A stretch of 39,212 nt of DNA from an uncultured bacterium (GTDB taxonomy: Bacteria > Acidobacteriota > Thermoanaerobaculia > Multivoradales > J023). Positions within the stretch are counted from its first letter, which is position 1, and each line of letters begins with the position of its first letter. The stretch covers positions 1 to 39,212 of the forward strand of contig CALFAM010000216.1 in assembly GCA_937948815.1 (NCBI GenBank), given 5' to 3'. The translations under genes were made by a program, and so were the position numbers. Below are positions 1-8,336 of the stretch, piece after piece. A model generated the notes under the pieces. That model made no database searches, had not been told where the DNA came from, and saw only the letters and a list, made by a program, of their open reading frames with translations.

Positions 1-84
1 GGTGCGCACCGACGTGTTGAAATGCCGCAGAAACAATCCAGATGGTTGAAGATCCAATTGGGGACCCATCGCGAGAAACTGTGT

Positions 85-106
85 GCTTCACGAGGATTCG
101 TGAAGC
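85..106. repeat. Perfect inverted repeat (hairpin)
   Basis: Arms GCTTCACGA and TCGTGAAGC are perfect 9-bp complements around a GGAT loop. Neither strand has a T-run after the stem, so a factor-independent terminator is not shown. It may end a transcript coming from left of the window or be a protein-binding site. Apart from this, no gene is visible in positions 1-171. Confidence 0.45.
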
Positions 107-171
107 GTCGCCGGCGCAGGAGCGAACGCGGACGTTAGAGGAGGGGGAGGCTGGAAAAGCGGGCGGGAAGA

Positions 172-209
172 ACGGTCGCCGCGACCGCTGTGGGAAGGCG
201 CGGTCGCGG
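172..209 (-). terminator. Putative terminator of the 218-487 gene
   Basis: A perfect 10-bp stem (CCGCGACCGC at 179-188 and GCGGTCGCGG at 200-209, 11-nt loop) begins about 9 bp past the stop codon of the minus-strand gene at 218-487. Read on the minus strand it is followed by CGACCGTTCTTCCC, only weakly T-rich, so termination may need a factor. Confidence 0.45.
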
Positions 210-217
210 TTCGTTCA

Positions 218-487
218 CTAGTCGAGAGTGCCTCCGCAGGTGTTGTAAGAAATCTCGATCAGCTCGAGAACATCGGAGAGATTGCAGTCTCCCGCGTAGT
301 CGAAGTTGTCGACGCCACCACCTGACGTACATGAAAAGGTTCCGATGCAGATTGCCTCGGGTTGGGCGGGGTCATTGCTCGGAATCTGGACGCGGTGCGG
401 GTCTGATCCAGCGCTTTGGCCAGCGTGGGTCGACAGGGCGAGGGTGAAGAGAGCCAACAGACTGAGCAGGATGGGAAGCTTCTTCAT
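218..487 (-). CDS. Small secreted protein of unknown family (89 aa)
   Basis: I do not recognise the family. The product begins with a clear Sec signal peptide: MKK, a hydrophobic stretch LPILLSLLALFTLAL, and a likely cut after STHA (about residue 22). The mature part is about 67 residues, acidic, with four cysteines (in AIC, FSC, AGDC and NTC) that could form two disulfides outside the cytoplasm. The ATG is preceded by AAGGAG at ideal spacing, which supports a real gene despite its size. It lies 112 bp downstream of the TPR-kinase gene (600-3233) on the same strand, so it may be the last gene of that unit or have its own promoter. A role as a signal or sensor partner of the kinase is only inferred from position. 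Confidence 0.72.
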   Translation of the reverse strand: MKKLPILLSLLALFTLALSTHAGQSAGSDPHRVQIPSNDPAQPEAICIGTFSCTSGGGVDNFDYAGDCNLSDVLELIEISYNTCGGTLD

Positions 488-599
488 GGGGCACTCCTTC
501 GAGGTGCATTCGATTGCTATCGGCGACGCCCCAGCGGCATCGCTCCTGCCTCTGTAGCGAGAACCCGCGTGCGAACTCCCTCACGGCTCGGAACGATTT

Positions 600-3233
600 T
601 TATCGACGGCAGGCTGCGGCGGCTTCGATGATCTCAGCGACGCGAGGGTCGTCGTCATCGAGGTGGATGCGGCGGATGCGCTCTGCTTCATCGAGCATCG
701 CCGAGGCCTTGTTGCACGCGCCGGTGGCAGCCAACAGCCGCCCTTGGAGCACCAGGGGGTAGGACCGCGGAAACGCGTCGGGCTGGAGCGTGTCGTCCTG
801 GATCTGGATGGCCTCGGCATTGAGCCGCTGGGCGTCGTCGACATCGCCGAGCTGGGCGCGTACCGTGGCGATGAGATACAAGCTCTGGGCGACTTCGGGA
901 TGGTGCTCGCCCCATCGTGCACGTCGAAGGTTCAAGGAGGCACGAAACTGCTGTTCGGCGTCTTCCAGGCGACCGGCAGCCTGCAGTGCGATGCCGAGAT
1001 TCTTGGTGAAGAGGGCGACGTAAGGGTGTTGTTCTCCGAGTTCCCTGCGGCTGATCTCGAGGGCTCGTTGGAGGTAGCGACCGGCCTCGACATGCATCCC
1101 TTGAACCCGCAGCATTTCTGCCAAGTTGCCGTAGCTCTGGGCGAGAAGCCAATGGTCTTCGCCATAGAGCGTTTGGCGAATCTCGACGACCTCGCGCGCG
1201 GCCGTGACCGATTCGTCCACCGCACCCCGAGCGTGTAGGACCACCGCCAGGTCGTTGAGCGTCAGCGCCACATCTGGATGCAGATCCCCGAGGCGTGCGC
1301 GTCGTTGGTCGAGAACCTGGCGGAAAAGGCGCTCGGCGCCGTCGACGTCGTGCCGTGCGAAGAGCGTCTCGGCCAGGTTCTGCCAGCTGACCTCGATCTT
1401 CGGATCGTCCGCGGCCAGCCGCTCCTGGCGAATCGTGAGGGCCTCGCGGTGCAGGGCCTCGGCTTCATCGAGCTGGCTCTCGTGGCGCGCCACGCCCGCG
1501 AGCTGGTCCAAGGTGTCGGCAACGGTGAGCCCATCCTCGTCGATGCTCGAGCGCTCGATTACCAGGGCTTCGTCGAGCAAGGTGCGTGCAGCATCGTAGT
1601 CAGACTCGGCCTGACGAACCCGCGCGAGATCCCGCAGGCTGGCCGCCAGCAAGGGATGACTGCCGCCCAGGCTGCTGCGCCGCTCGTCGACCACGCCTTC
1701 GAGCATTGCCCCAGCCCGCTCGTCCTCACCCAAGCCGTGGTACGCCAGGCCCATCGTCGTCATCAGCCGGCGACGAAGGCTCGGCTGCGCTGCCAGCTCC
1801 CGATCGATGCGCGCGGAACCGAGGTCGAGCAGATCGCGTGCCGTGACATCGCGACCCTGGGACTGCGCCGGATCGGGTACTTCGAACAGTTCGGTCAGCA
1901 GCCGGCTGACCTCTGTGGCCTCAGCGAGGTGACGCTGGGCTCGCTGGTTGGCGAGGGTGGTGGTGACGATACCGCCGACCAGGGCGACGAAGATGCCGGT
2001 CGTCGCGATGACGGCCGCCGTGTGACGCCGGGCAAAGGTGGTGGCACGATAGCGCCAGGTGTCGGGGCGCGCCCGCACCGGCAGGGCGCGGAGATGACGC
2101 TCGATATCCGTTGCCAGCTCGGCAGCGGAGCGATAGCGGCGATGGGGCTCTTTGCGCAGGGCCATCGACACGATGGTGTCGAGATCGCCCGCCAAGCGAC
2201 GTCGCAGTCCCGCGACCGACGTACTCCGAGCCGCCGCGATGGCCGCGAGGTCGGGGCCGGCGTTCGCGTCGTCTTCGGTGAGGCGCCCACCGGGAGGTGA
2301 CAGCGCGGCGCTTGGCGGCCTCGCAATCTGGGAACGGACCGCGGTTTCGATCGCCTGACGGCTCGAGACTTCCGGAAATCGGTAGGGCGATTGGCCGGTC
2401 AGCAGGCGATAGAGCAGGACTCCGAGCGCGTAGACGTCGCTCCCGGTGGTCAGCGCTGCGCCGTCGATCTGCTCGGGGCTGGCGTATTCCGGCGTCATGA
2501 GCCGGAGTCCCGTGGCGGTGTGCAGCGCCGCCAAGCCCTCGAACTCGGCTGTCAGAAGCTTGGCGATTCCGAAGTCGAGGAGCTTGGGAACACCATCGCT
2601 GGTGACCAGAACGTTGCTCGGTTTGATGTCACGATGGATGACCAGATTTCGATGTGCGTGGTCCACGGCATCGCAGACCGAGCGAAATAGGGCGAGGCGC
2701 TGCTCGACGCTCAGATGGTATTGGTCGCAGTGGGCGTCGATCGGCTGCCCTTCGATGTACTCGAGAACGAAGTAGGCTTGGCCATCTTCGGTTCGCCCGC
2801 CGTCGAGCAGGGCCGCAATGTTGGGGTGTTCGAGGCTGGCCAGAATCTGTCGCTCGAGATGCAGCCGGCGCTCGATCTCGGCGCTGTCCATGCCGCGCTT
2901 GATGACCTTGATCGCCACCTGCCGCCGGTAGGTCGCGTCGTCGCGTTCACCGAGGTAAACCGTCGAGAGGCCGCCTTCGCCGACGATTCCCAGCACCCGG
3001 TAGACACCGAATCGTTCGGAGGCTGCCGTCACCAAGGTTCGGGCGGTGCCTGTCACCACGCCTTCGATGCGTTCGTCACCCGTGTCGGATGCCGCCAGCA
3101 TGCTGGCGACTTCGTCGGCCAGCTCCGGATCTCCGGCGCGTAGCTGGTCGAGGTGGTCTCGTCGAGATTCTGGGGAAACCGCAAGCGCGGCATGGAAGGC
3201 TTGCTCGATCTCTTGCCAGCGGTGGCGATCCAC
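600..3233 (-). CDS. Membrane Ser/Thr protein kinase with C-terminal TPR repeats
   Basis: An 877-residue Hanks-type kinase. An N-terminal segment (1-70) precedes the kinase domain (about 77-385), which has all key motifs: glycine loop GEGGLS (85-90), lysine in VAIK (109), catalytic loop HRDIKPSN (200-207), DFG (220-222) and the TPEYASPEQ activation-segment end (247-255). The domain therefore looks active. One membrane helix (about 405-427) separates it from a C-terminal region with about nine 42-residue kinesin-light-chain-type TPR repeats (about 480-870). The usual reading of this layout is a cytoplasmic kinase and a TPR region across the membrane, but the topology is not proven here. The ATG lies 4 bp after the stop of the sigma factor gene 3238-3825, so the two are almost certainly co-transcribed. 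The module resembles 7779-10965 in order and lengths. Substrate and signal are unknown. Confidence 0.93.
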   Translation of the reverse strand: MDRHRWQEIEQAFHAALAVSPESRRDHLDQLRAGDPELADEVASMLAASDTGDERIEGVVTGTARTLVTAASERFGVYRVLGIVGEGGLSTVYLGERDDATYRRQVAIKVIKRGMDSAEIERRLHLERQILASLEHPNIAALLDGGRTEDGQAYFVLEYIEGQPIDAHCDQYHLSVEQRLALFRSVCDAVDHAHRNLVIHRDIKPSNVLVTSDGVPKLLDFGIAKLLTAEFEGLAALHTATGLRLMTPEYASPEQIDGAALTTGSDVYALGVLLYRLLTGQSPYRFPEVSSRQAIETAVRSQIARPPSAALSPPGGRLTEDDANAGPDLAAIAAARSTSVAGLRRRLAGDLDTIVSMALRKEPHRRYRSAAELATDIERHLRALPVRARPDTWRYRATTFARRHTAAVIATTGIFVALVGGIVTTTLANQRAQRHLAEATEVSRLLTELFEVPDPAQSQGRDVTARDLLDLGSARIDRELAAQPSLRRRLMTTMGLAYHGLGEDERAGAMLEGVVDERRSSLGGSHPLLAASLRDLARVRQAESDYDAARTLLDEALVIERSSIDEDGLTVADTLDQLAGVARHESQLDEAEALHREALTIRQERLAADDPKIEVSWQNLAETLFARHDVDGAERLFRQVLDQRRARLGDLHPDVALTLNDLAVVLHARGAVDESVTAAREVVEIRQTLYGEDHWLLAQSYGNLAEMLRVQGMHVEAGRYLQRALEISRRELGEQHPYVALFTKNLGIALQAAGRLEDAEQQFRASLNLRRARWGEHHPEVAQSLYLIATVRAQLGDVDDAQRLNAEAIQIQDDTLQPDAFPRSYPLVLQGRLLAATGACNKASAMLDEAERIRRIHLDDDDPRVAEIIEAAAACRR

Positions 3234-3237
3234 GGTG

Positions 3238-3825
3238 CTAACCCGCGTTCAGCTCGCGGGTGAGCCAAGCCTTCGCCGCTTTGAGATCCCGTTCGACCGT
3301 GGCGTGCGCGATGCCGAGCACCTCCGCCGTTTCGGCGATCGTCATGCCGGCGAAGAAGCGTAGCTCGACGACCCTGACCTTGCGTGGATCGAAGGCAGCC
3401 ATTGCCTGGAGCGCATCATCGAGCCGGATCATGTCGTCGGGGCGCTCCGGTGGCGGCACGAGATCCTCTTCGAGCGCGAAGTGTGCCCATTGGCCGCCCC
3501 GTTTGGCGGTGCGCTGGGCGCGGGCGAAGTCGACCAGGATGCGGCGCATCAACCCCGCGGCGACGGCATAGAAGTGCCCGCGGTGCTGCCAGTCGACATC
3601 GAAGTCCACCAGGCGCAGGTACGCCTCGTGGATCAAGGCCGTCGTTTGCAAGAGATGCCCGACGTTTTCGCCCCGCATCGCACCTCGGGCGCGCGCGCGT
3701 AGCTCGGCATAGACCAGCGGAATCAGTGCATCGAGTGCGCGCTCATCTCCGCGTTTCCAAGCCATCAAGAGCTCTGTGACAGGCGGTGAGCCCGGCGCAG
3801 TCGCGTCTGTCTTTGATGATGCCAT
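3238..3825 (-). CDS. ECF-like RNA polymerase sigma factor (acidobacterial TIGR02999-like type)
   Basis: A 195-residue sigma-70-family protein. Region 2 spans roughly 24-110 and includes HLLQTTALIHEAYLRLVD (57-74) and GHFYAVAAGLMRRILVDFAR (83-102), the stretch typical of the ECF-like group usually encoded beside TPR kinases. Region 4 (about 135-190) has VVELRFFAGMTIAETAEVLG followed by a recognition helix, HATVERDLKAAKAWL. I chose ATG 3825 because it gives the usual family N terminus; an in-frame TTG at 3876 would add 17 residues, and neither start has a strong Shine-Dalgarno site. It is the first gene of a two-gene unit with the kinase at 600-3233. Many sigma factors of this type lack a classical anti-sigma factor, and control by the adjacent kinase is plausible but not shown. 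Confidence 0.92.
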   Translation of the reverse strand: MASSKTDATAPGSPPVTELLMAWKRGDERALDALIPLVYAELRARARGAMRGENVGHLLQTTALIHEAYLRLVDFDVDWQHRGHFYAVAAGLMRRILVDFARAQRTAKRGGQWAHFALEEDLVPPPERPDDMIRLDDALQAMAAFDPRKVRVVELRFFAGMTIAETAEVLGIAHATVERDLKAAKAWLTRELNAG

Positions 3826-3930
3826 GGGGAGAGGAACGTAGCGTTCGGAGCCGTGTCGAATGCTAACACTGCTCAAAGGCTGCTGACGCCCGCTCGGGCG
3901 AAGGCGGGTCAGCGTTGGGTCTGGTCCTCA

Positions 3931-3966
3931 AAGAAGCGGCCCGCCTCCGAAAGGAAGCGGGCCGTA
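3931..3966 (-). terminator. Strong terminator of the 4014-4976 gene
   Basis: A 12-bp stem (CGGCCCGCCTCC at 3937-3948 and GGAAGCGGGCCG at 3953-3964, one G-U pair) with a GAAA/TTTC tetraloop lies about 50 bp beyond the stop at 4014. On the minus strand it is followed by CTTCTTTGAGG, a moderate T-tract. The plus strand has TAAAAT next to it. Confidence 0.7.
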
Positions 3967-4013
3967 AAATGCCCGAGGCCGTGAGCGGGCCGGGCACAGC
4001 TGGTTCAGGGCAA

Positions 4014-4976
4014 TCAGACGCCGAGCTTTTTGAGGGTCTCGCTGGTGATGCCACCGGTGGCAAGGCCCATCTTCTGCTGGAAGGCGCGCACGGCGGCCCG
4101 GGTATCGGAGCCGATGATGCCGTCGATCTTGCCGGGGTCGTAGCCCGCGGTCTGAAGTGCCCGTTGAATGGACTTCACCCGGGTGACGGTCATGTTGGTC
4201 TCACAGAGAACCTGCTGCCACTCGAGGTAGCCGTCGCGCACCAACACCTGGCGACTCACGGTCTGGTACTCAGCCGGAATCTCGGTGCGCTGCACCGAAG
4301 GCTCACTGACCAACTTGGTGACGGTGACGGTGTCGTACTCGGCCGGAATCGTCACGGTACGGGTGGTCGCAGGCTGGTCGACGACCTTGCGTCGGACAGT
4401 CTTGTACTCGGCCGGGACGATCACTTCTTTGACCGTGGCGGCCGACGTGAGAACGCGCTTGCTTACGGTCTTGTAGGTGGCCGGTACCTCGATGAGGCAC
4501 ATAATTTCGCCAGTGCCATTGTCAACTTTCTCAATCGGTCCGCGGCCCTTCTTCCACACCTGGTGGGCTGGCTTGTCGAGGACTTGCTCGGTCACGGTCT
4601 CCCAAACTTCCGGCACCTCGACCAATCTCTTGGTCTCCGGCTTCACCATGACGGTCTCTTCCATCCACTTGTAGGTGGCGGGCACGACCTCGAGCCGCTC
4701 GGACTCTTCGCGTACGAGAACCTGCTGGGTAGCGGTCGTGTACTGGGCGGGCAAGAGCTCGATCCGCTCGCCAGCCTCTTTGCGCAAGACCGATTCGGTA
4801 TCCGTGCGGTAGGACGGTGGCACGAAGACCCGCGCATAGCACTCGCCGGGAACGGCGTTGGGCGGGAGCAGGGAGGTGTCGACCTCGGAGCTGGCATTCA
4901 TCTGAGCCACTGCGGCGAAGGGAGTCAAACCGGCGAGCGCCGCGAGAACGGGCACCGTAAGCTTGCTGATTTTCAT
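4014..4976 (-). CDS. Exported 23-residue-repeat protein with C-terminal peptidoglycan-binding domain
   Basis: A 320-residue exported protein. Residues 1-25 are a signal peptide (MKISKLTVPVLAALAG, cut near AVAQ). From 53 to 250 there is a repeat with consensus P-A-x-Y-x-T-V followed by charged or valine-rich residues. The P-x-x-Y starts lie at 53, 76, 99, 122, 165, 188, 211 and 234, exactly 23 residues apart except for one 43-residue interval with an insert. Residues about 262-318 form a PG_binding_1-like domain (IQRALQTAGYDPGKIDGIIG, then TRAAVRAFQQKMGL). The start is the ATG with AGAGGA upstream at 4976; a longer frame reaches 5111 but would put 45 non-signal-like residues in front. It is probably a wall-attached or periplasmic elongated protein. 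No catalytic motif is seen. It is transcribed divergently from the hydrolase at 5296. Confidence 0.88.
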   Translation of the reverse strand: MKISKLTVPVLAALAGLTPFAAVAQMNASSEVDTSLLPPNAVPGECYARVFVPPSYRTDTESVLRKEAGERIELLPAQYTTATQQVLVREESERLEVVPATYKWMEETVMVKPETKRLVEVPEVWETVTEQVLDKPAHQVWKKGRGPIEKVDNGTGEIMCLIEVPATYKTVSKRVLTSAATVKEVIVPAEYKTVRRKVVDQPATTRTVTIPAEYDTVTVTKLVSEPSVQRTEIPAEYQTVSRQVLVRDGYLEWQQVLCETNMTVTRVKSIQRALQTAGYDPGKIDGIIGSDTRAAVRAFQQKMGLATGGITSETLKKLGV

Positions 4977-5233
4977 CTGAAATCCTCTTGTCGGTTGGAA
5001 CGGATGGCAGGGCCGGACTGCCCTGCCACGGCGGGAAGTCGCGATACGCGAGGCCACATCAGTCAGCCTCACGTCTACTTTCGGACTGTTGGACGTCACT
5101 GCAATGGTCATGCCGGGTTACCGATGCGGCAGAGACTTTGAACAAAACTGCACCTTCACTCCGGTGCGGTCGTGCCATGGTCCCGATTCGAAACACGCTT
5201 GCCGTCCAGCCCTCGCTGTGTCGTTTCAATTCA

Positions 5234-5248
5234 GAACACAGTGTGTTC
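5234..5248. promoter_or_regulatory. Palindromic candidate operator upstream of the hydrolase
   Basis: GAACACAGTGTGTTC is a perfect 7-1-7 palindrome, 47 bp before the ATG at 5296, in the 319-bp divergent region 4977-5295. The position suits a regulator site for the hydrolase or both divergent genes. The binding protein is unknown. The rest of the gap holds no gene that I can support. Confidence 0.4.
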
Positions 5249-5295
5249 GGTCGGCCACCCGAATAGCGGGATGTCACACCGCGTACGGAGCTAGC

Positions 5296-6783
5296 ATGCA
5301 AAAGCTCGAACAACTCGCGTCTGCCGTTTGTTTGCTGTTCCTCGCCTTCGCGCCTGCGCAGGTCCTTGCCGAGGCGCCCACCGCAGCCCCCTTGGATTCC
5401 GCCAGCCTCGCTGGCCGCTGGCACGGTGCGATTTCCCTGCCCAACGATCAGTCGCTGACGATCGCCGTCGAGCTGACCGAGACCGAAGGCGGCTGGACAG
5501 GTACGATCGACATTCCCCAGCAGGGTGCGGAGGGCGTCATGCTCGAGTCGATCGCCGTCGCTGAAGCCGAGGTCGGCTTTACCATTGCGGGTATTCCGGG
5601 CGCACCTCGCTTCGAAGGCAGCATCGAACGCGCGACGCCGGGAGATGGCCGCATCGTGGGGCGCTTCAGCCAAGGTGGAATGGAGATGCCGTTTCACCTC
5701 GAACAGGGTGGTGAGCCGGGGCAAGAGAACGTGGCGAGCGAGCCCGGTCGGCCGCAGGACCCCATCCCGCCCTATCCCTACGACGCGAGAGAGGTGCGCT
5801 ATCCGAACGGCGAGCTGACCTTGGCTGGGACCGTGACCGTGCCACACGGAGACGGACCGTTCCCGGCAGCGCTCTTGATCTCCGGCAGCGGAACCCAAGA
5901 TCGCGACGAGTCGCTGCTCGGACATCGCCCGTTCCTGGTGCTGGCAGATCACCTGACCCGGGCGGGCATCGCGGTCTTGCGAGTTGATGACCGTGGCGCT
6001 GGCGGGAGTACTGGTGACCCGTCGACAGCAACCTCCGCAGACTACGCGGATGACGTGGAAGTCAGCCTTGCTTTTCTCCGCGACCAGCCCAAGATCGACC
6101 CTGCCCGCGTCGGCCTGATCGGGCATAGCGAAGGGGGCCTGATCGCACCGATGGTGGCCAGCCGCAACGAGGGCGTGGCCTTTGTGGTGTTGATGGCCGG
6201 GACCGGCGTGCCGGGGATCGAGGTGATCAGGCTGCAGATGCGTCGGATTCTCGAAGTCTCGGACGTGTCCGAAGAGCACCTCGAGACCCTCTGCGCGCTC
6301 CAACGTCGTACCCTCGAGGCCGCCGTCTCGGACCTCGCGGATGCCGAGTTCCGCGCGCTTGTCTCGGACGCCGTAGACACCCAGATCGCGATCATGCCCG
6401 AGGGCGAGCGTCCTTCGCCCGAGGTCGCGGCAAACCTGAAGGAAACATCTGCCACGCAGGCCCGAAGCCCTTGGTTTCGTTACTTTCTGGGCTATGACCC
6501 GCGACCCGCGCTGCGTGCGGCGACCGTACCGGTACTCGCGATCAATGGTGAGCTCGATCTGCAGGTCGATGCCGATCAGAATCTATCCGCCATCGAGCAA
6601 GCCTTGGCCGCGGGCGGCAATGAAGACGTCAGCATCGTGCGGCTGCCGAGGCTCAACCATCTCTTCCAGACAGCCGAAACCGGCAGTCCCGATGCCTATG
6701 GTGAGATCGAAGAGACGATCGCGCCGCTTGCGCTCGACACCATCAGTTCCTGGATTCTCGAGCGTTTCACCGTAGTACGCTAG
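5296..6783 (+). CDS. Exported alpha/beta hydrolase with N-terminal beta-rich domain
   Basis: A 495-residue putative esterase or peptidase. A signal peptide (about 1-25, ending VLAEA) is followed by a beta-rich domain (about 37-137, LAGRWHGAISLP to MPFHLEQ) often found in front of exported alpha/beta hydrolases. The hydrolase domain (about 165-490) has the oxyanion region LLISGSGTQDRDES, the nucleophile elbow GHSEGG (Ser278), a probable acid in NGELDLQVD (Asp421) and a probable catalytic His455 in RLNHLF, so the triad looks intact. The start is ATG 5296 with GGAG 5 bp before it; the frame is open upstream to 5089, but that part lacks signal features. It acts in the periplasm or outside the cell. 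The substrate cannot be told from the sequence. Confidence 0.9.
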   Translation: MQKLEQLASAVCLLFLAFAPAQVLAEAPTAAPLDSASLAGRWHGAISLPNDQSLTIAVELTETEGGWTGTIDIPQQGAEGVMLESIAVAEAEVGFTIAGIPGAPRFEGSIERATPGDGRIVGRFSQGGMEMPFHLEQGGEPGQENVASEPGRPQDPIPPYPYDAREVRYPNGELTLAGTVTVPHGDGPFPAALLISGSGTQDRDESLLGHRPFLVLADHLTRAGIAVLRVDDRGAGGSTGDPSTATSADYADDVEVSLAFLRDQPKIDPARVGLIGHSEGGLIAPMVASRNEGVAFVVLMAGTGVPGIEVIRLQMRRILEVSDVSEEHLETLCALQRRTLEAAVSDLADAEFRALVSDAVDTQIAIMPEGERPSPEVAANLKETSATQARSPWFRYFLGYDPRPALRAATVPVLAINGELDLQVDADQNLSAIEQALAAGGNEDVSIVRLPRLNHLFQTAETGSPDAYGEIEETIAPLALDTISSWILERFTVVR

Positions 6784-7177
6784 CGACCAACCTGGACTCC
6801 TCGATCAAGGCGCACGCGATGAGGTCGCTTGGCACGGCGGCAATCGCGGTGTTGGCTCTGACCTTGCGAACGCTGGAGCGCGAGAGGTTGATCGTAAAAA
6901 CAGCGTCCGCTGGCTCCAGGTTCGTGATCAATCGGTCCGGAAAGGTGACAAGCTAACAACTACTGGAGACTCTCCGTTCACGGAACGCGAAGCGGGCGGC
7001 CATCAGCCGCAGCAATCCGCGCCAGAAGCAGCGAGACGCAACGAGGCAACGTTTCACAAGTTCCGACGCGGTCGAATGCTGGCGGGAAGGCACCTGTCCT
7101 TCACGTCTTCGGACCCGTAGGCGACGACAGGGACAGGTGTTTTCCCCTCCTAAGTCAGTTTTCTAGGGTCCCTCGCC
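6784..7177. other. Intergenic region with REP-like inverted repeat
   Basis: This 394-bp gap lies between convergent genes and holds no coding frame that I can support. Near its right end CACCTGTCC (7091-7099) and GGACAGGTG (7131-7139) form a perfect 9-bp inverted repeat with a 31-nt loop, followed by TTTTCCCC. The same word, GACACCTGTCC, occurs at the end of the kinase gene near 10943, so this may be a dispersed repeat; it could also act as a terminator for 5296-6783. Confidence 0.4.
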
Positions 7178-7570
7178 CTAGTAGCAGTAACAGGTACCCC
7201 CAGAGCAAACGCCCTGGAAACACCTCGAGTCGGGATCCCAACCACACTGGTATCGGTCGGTGCAGGAGATTCCGGGACTGCAGTCGACAGGCGGCGGGAG
7301 CTCAAAGCCTAGGGAAAGCGCTCCGATACTGGATGAGGTGGCGTTGGGCGTGGCGGTGGTGACGTTGGCGATGGTCTCGCCGGCTTCGCTGTCGTCTGCG
7401 TCTGCGAGGGGCTGGGTCGCGTCCGCGGTAACTGGATCGGCTGGCGCAGGGCTCGAGCGATCGGCAATGGTCAGTGCCGACGGCTCAGCATGACTTGGTG
7501 TGGCTGACGCATAGGCCAAGGTAACCACCGCCAGGGTGATCAGGGTCAGCATCATCGTTCTGTTCATCAT
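7178..7570 (-). CDS. Cysteine-rich secreted protein of unknown family (130 aa)
   Basis: Not recognised. Residues 1-28 are a signal peptide (MMNRTMMLTLITLAVVTLAY, cut near SHAEP). The middle (30-85) is low in complexity and rich in Ala, Thr, Ser, Asp and Pro, like a flexible linker. The last 34 residues hold seven cysteines in the pattern CSPGISC-TDRYQC-GWDPDSRC-FQGVC-SGGTCYC, ending in Tyr, a compact disulfide-type module. GAGAGGAA lies 4 bp before the ATG at 7570, supporting this start. It is transcribed divergently from the sigma/kinase pair starting at 7779, with a 208-bp shared upstream region. A link to that module (target of the sigma factor, or ligand) is inference from position. An odd number of cysteines leaves one free or allows an intermolecular disulfide. 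Confidence 0.75.
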   Translation of the reverse strand: MMNRTMMLTLITLAVVTLAYASATPSHAEPSALTIADRSSPAPADPVTADATQPLADADDSEAGETIANVTTATPNATSSSIGALSLGFELPPPVDCSPGISCTDRYQCGWDPDSRCFQGVCSGGTCYCY

Positions 7571-7778
7571 TGCGTTCCTCTCTCAACGTCTAGATCGTTC
7601 ACCTGTCGACCACCCAGCATGAGGGCGGCCTTCATCAGACATCGCGGAAAATTCTCGCGACAGGGCTCAAGAAAGATGAGAGACTTTGCTTCGAATCGGT
7701 AGGTTGCAGCGGTTTCCTGTCCAAAAGGCTGGCTGCTACGAACGTTCAGGACGACTGATCTTGGTTCGAAGGGACGGG

Positions 7779-8336
7779 ATGGAGAACGAGATCACCCACT
7801 GGCTGAGGCACTGGTCGGCCGGTCGTCAGGCGGCCCTCGAGTCGCTCATGCCATTGGTTGTGGACGAGCTGCGGAATCTGGCCCGCACATTTCTGCGGCG
7901 AGAGCCGAGCCATCACACGCTGCAACCGACCGCCCTCGTCAATGAGCTCTATTTGAAACTCCTGGATCAGCGAGCAATAAGGGTTCGCGATCGCTCGGAA
8001 TTTTTCGGCTTCGCGGCACACCTGATGCGTCGCATTTTGGTCGACCATCACCGGGCGCGTTGGGCTGCCAAACGAACTGGAGATGCTCTCAAGATTACCC
8101 TCGATGAAGCGCTCGACGGAGCGGTCGGTCAAGACCTCGATCTATTGCGCCTCGACGACGCTTTGAAGGACCTTGCCGCGCTCGATACTCGCCAAGGTCG
8201 GATCGTGGAGCTGCGCTTTTTCGCCGGGCTCAGCGTCGTCGAGGTCGCGGAGGTCATGAAGATCTCGCCAGCGACGGTGAAAAGGGAATGGAGCACGGCC
8301 AAGGCATGGCTGGCTCGACAGCTGCGAGATGACTGA
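7779..8336 (+). CDS. ECF-like RNA polymerase sigma factor (second TIGR02999-like copy)
   Basis: A 185-residue paralogue of the sigma factor at 3238-3825. Region 2 includes HTLQPTALVNELYLKLLD (46-63) and EFFGFAAHLMRRILVDHHRA (74-93); region 4 includes IVELRFFAGLSVVEVAEVM and the recognition helix around SPATVKREWSTAKAWL (163-178). I chose ATG 7779 because it gives the normal family start (MENEITHWLRHW); the frame is open back to 7686, but the added residues look non-coding. The upstream GAAGGGACGGG is a weak ribosome site. The last 8 bases overlap the first possible start of the kinase gene, showing translational coupling. It probably directs polymerase to a small regulon; the promoters are not known. 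Confidence 0.92.
   Translation: MENEITHWLRHWSAGRQAALESLMPLVVDELRNLARTFLRREPSHHTLQPTALVNELYLKLLDQRAIRVRDRSEFFGFAAHLMRRILVDHHRARWAAKRTGDALKITLDEALDGAVGQDLDLLRLDDALKDLAALDTRQGRIVELRFFAGLSVVEVAEVMKISPATVKREWSTAKAWLARQLRDD

Noticed and set aside
1278..2300. 340-codon plus-strand open frame
   Set aside because: It is antisense to the TPR-kinase gene 600-3233, has no ribosome site and a composition typical of a GC-rich shadow frame.
3915..5141. 408-codon plus-strand open frame
   Set aside because: It is antisense to the repeat protein 4014-4976, runs through its terminator, and its apparent repeats mirror the 23-residue repeats of the real gene.
5234..5248. LexA box reading of the GAAC/GTTC palindrome
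   Set aside because: The spacing between GAAC and GTTC is 7 bp, while the Gram-positive-type LexA box has 4 bp; no SOS gene is adjacent.
5059..6303. 414-codon minus-strand open frame
   Set aside because: It is the shadow of the alpha/beta hydrolase 5296-6783, which has a full catalytic triad and a signal peptide.
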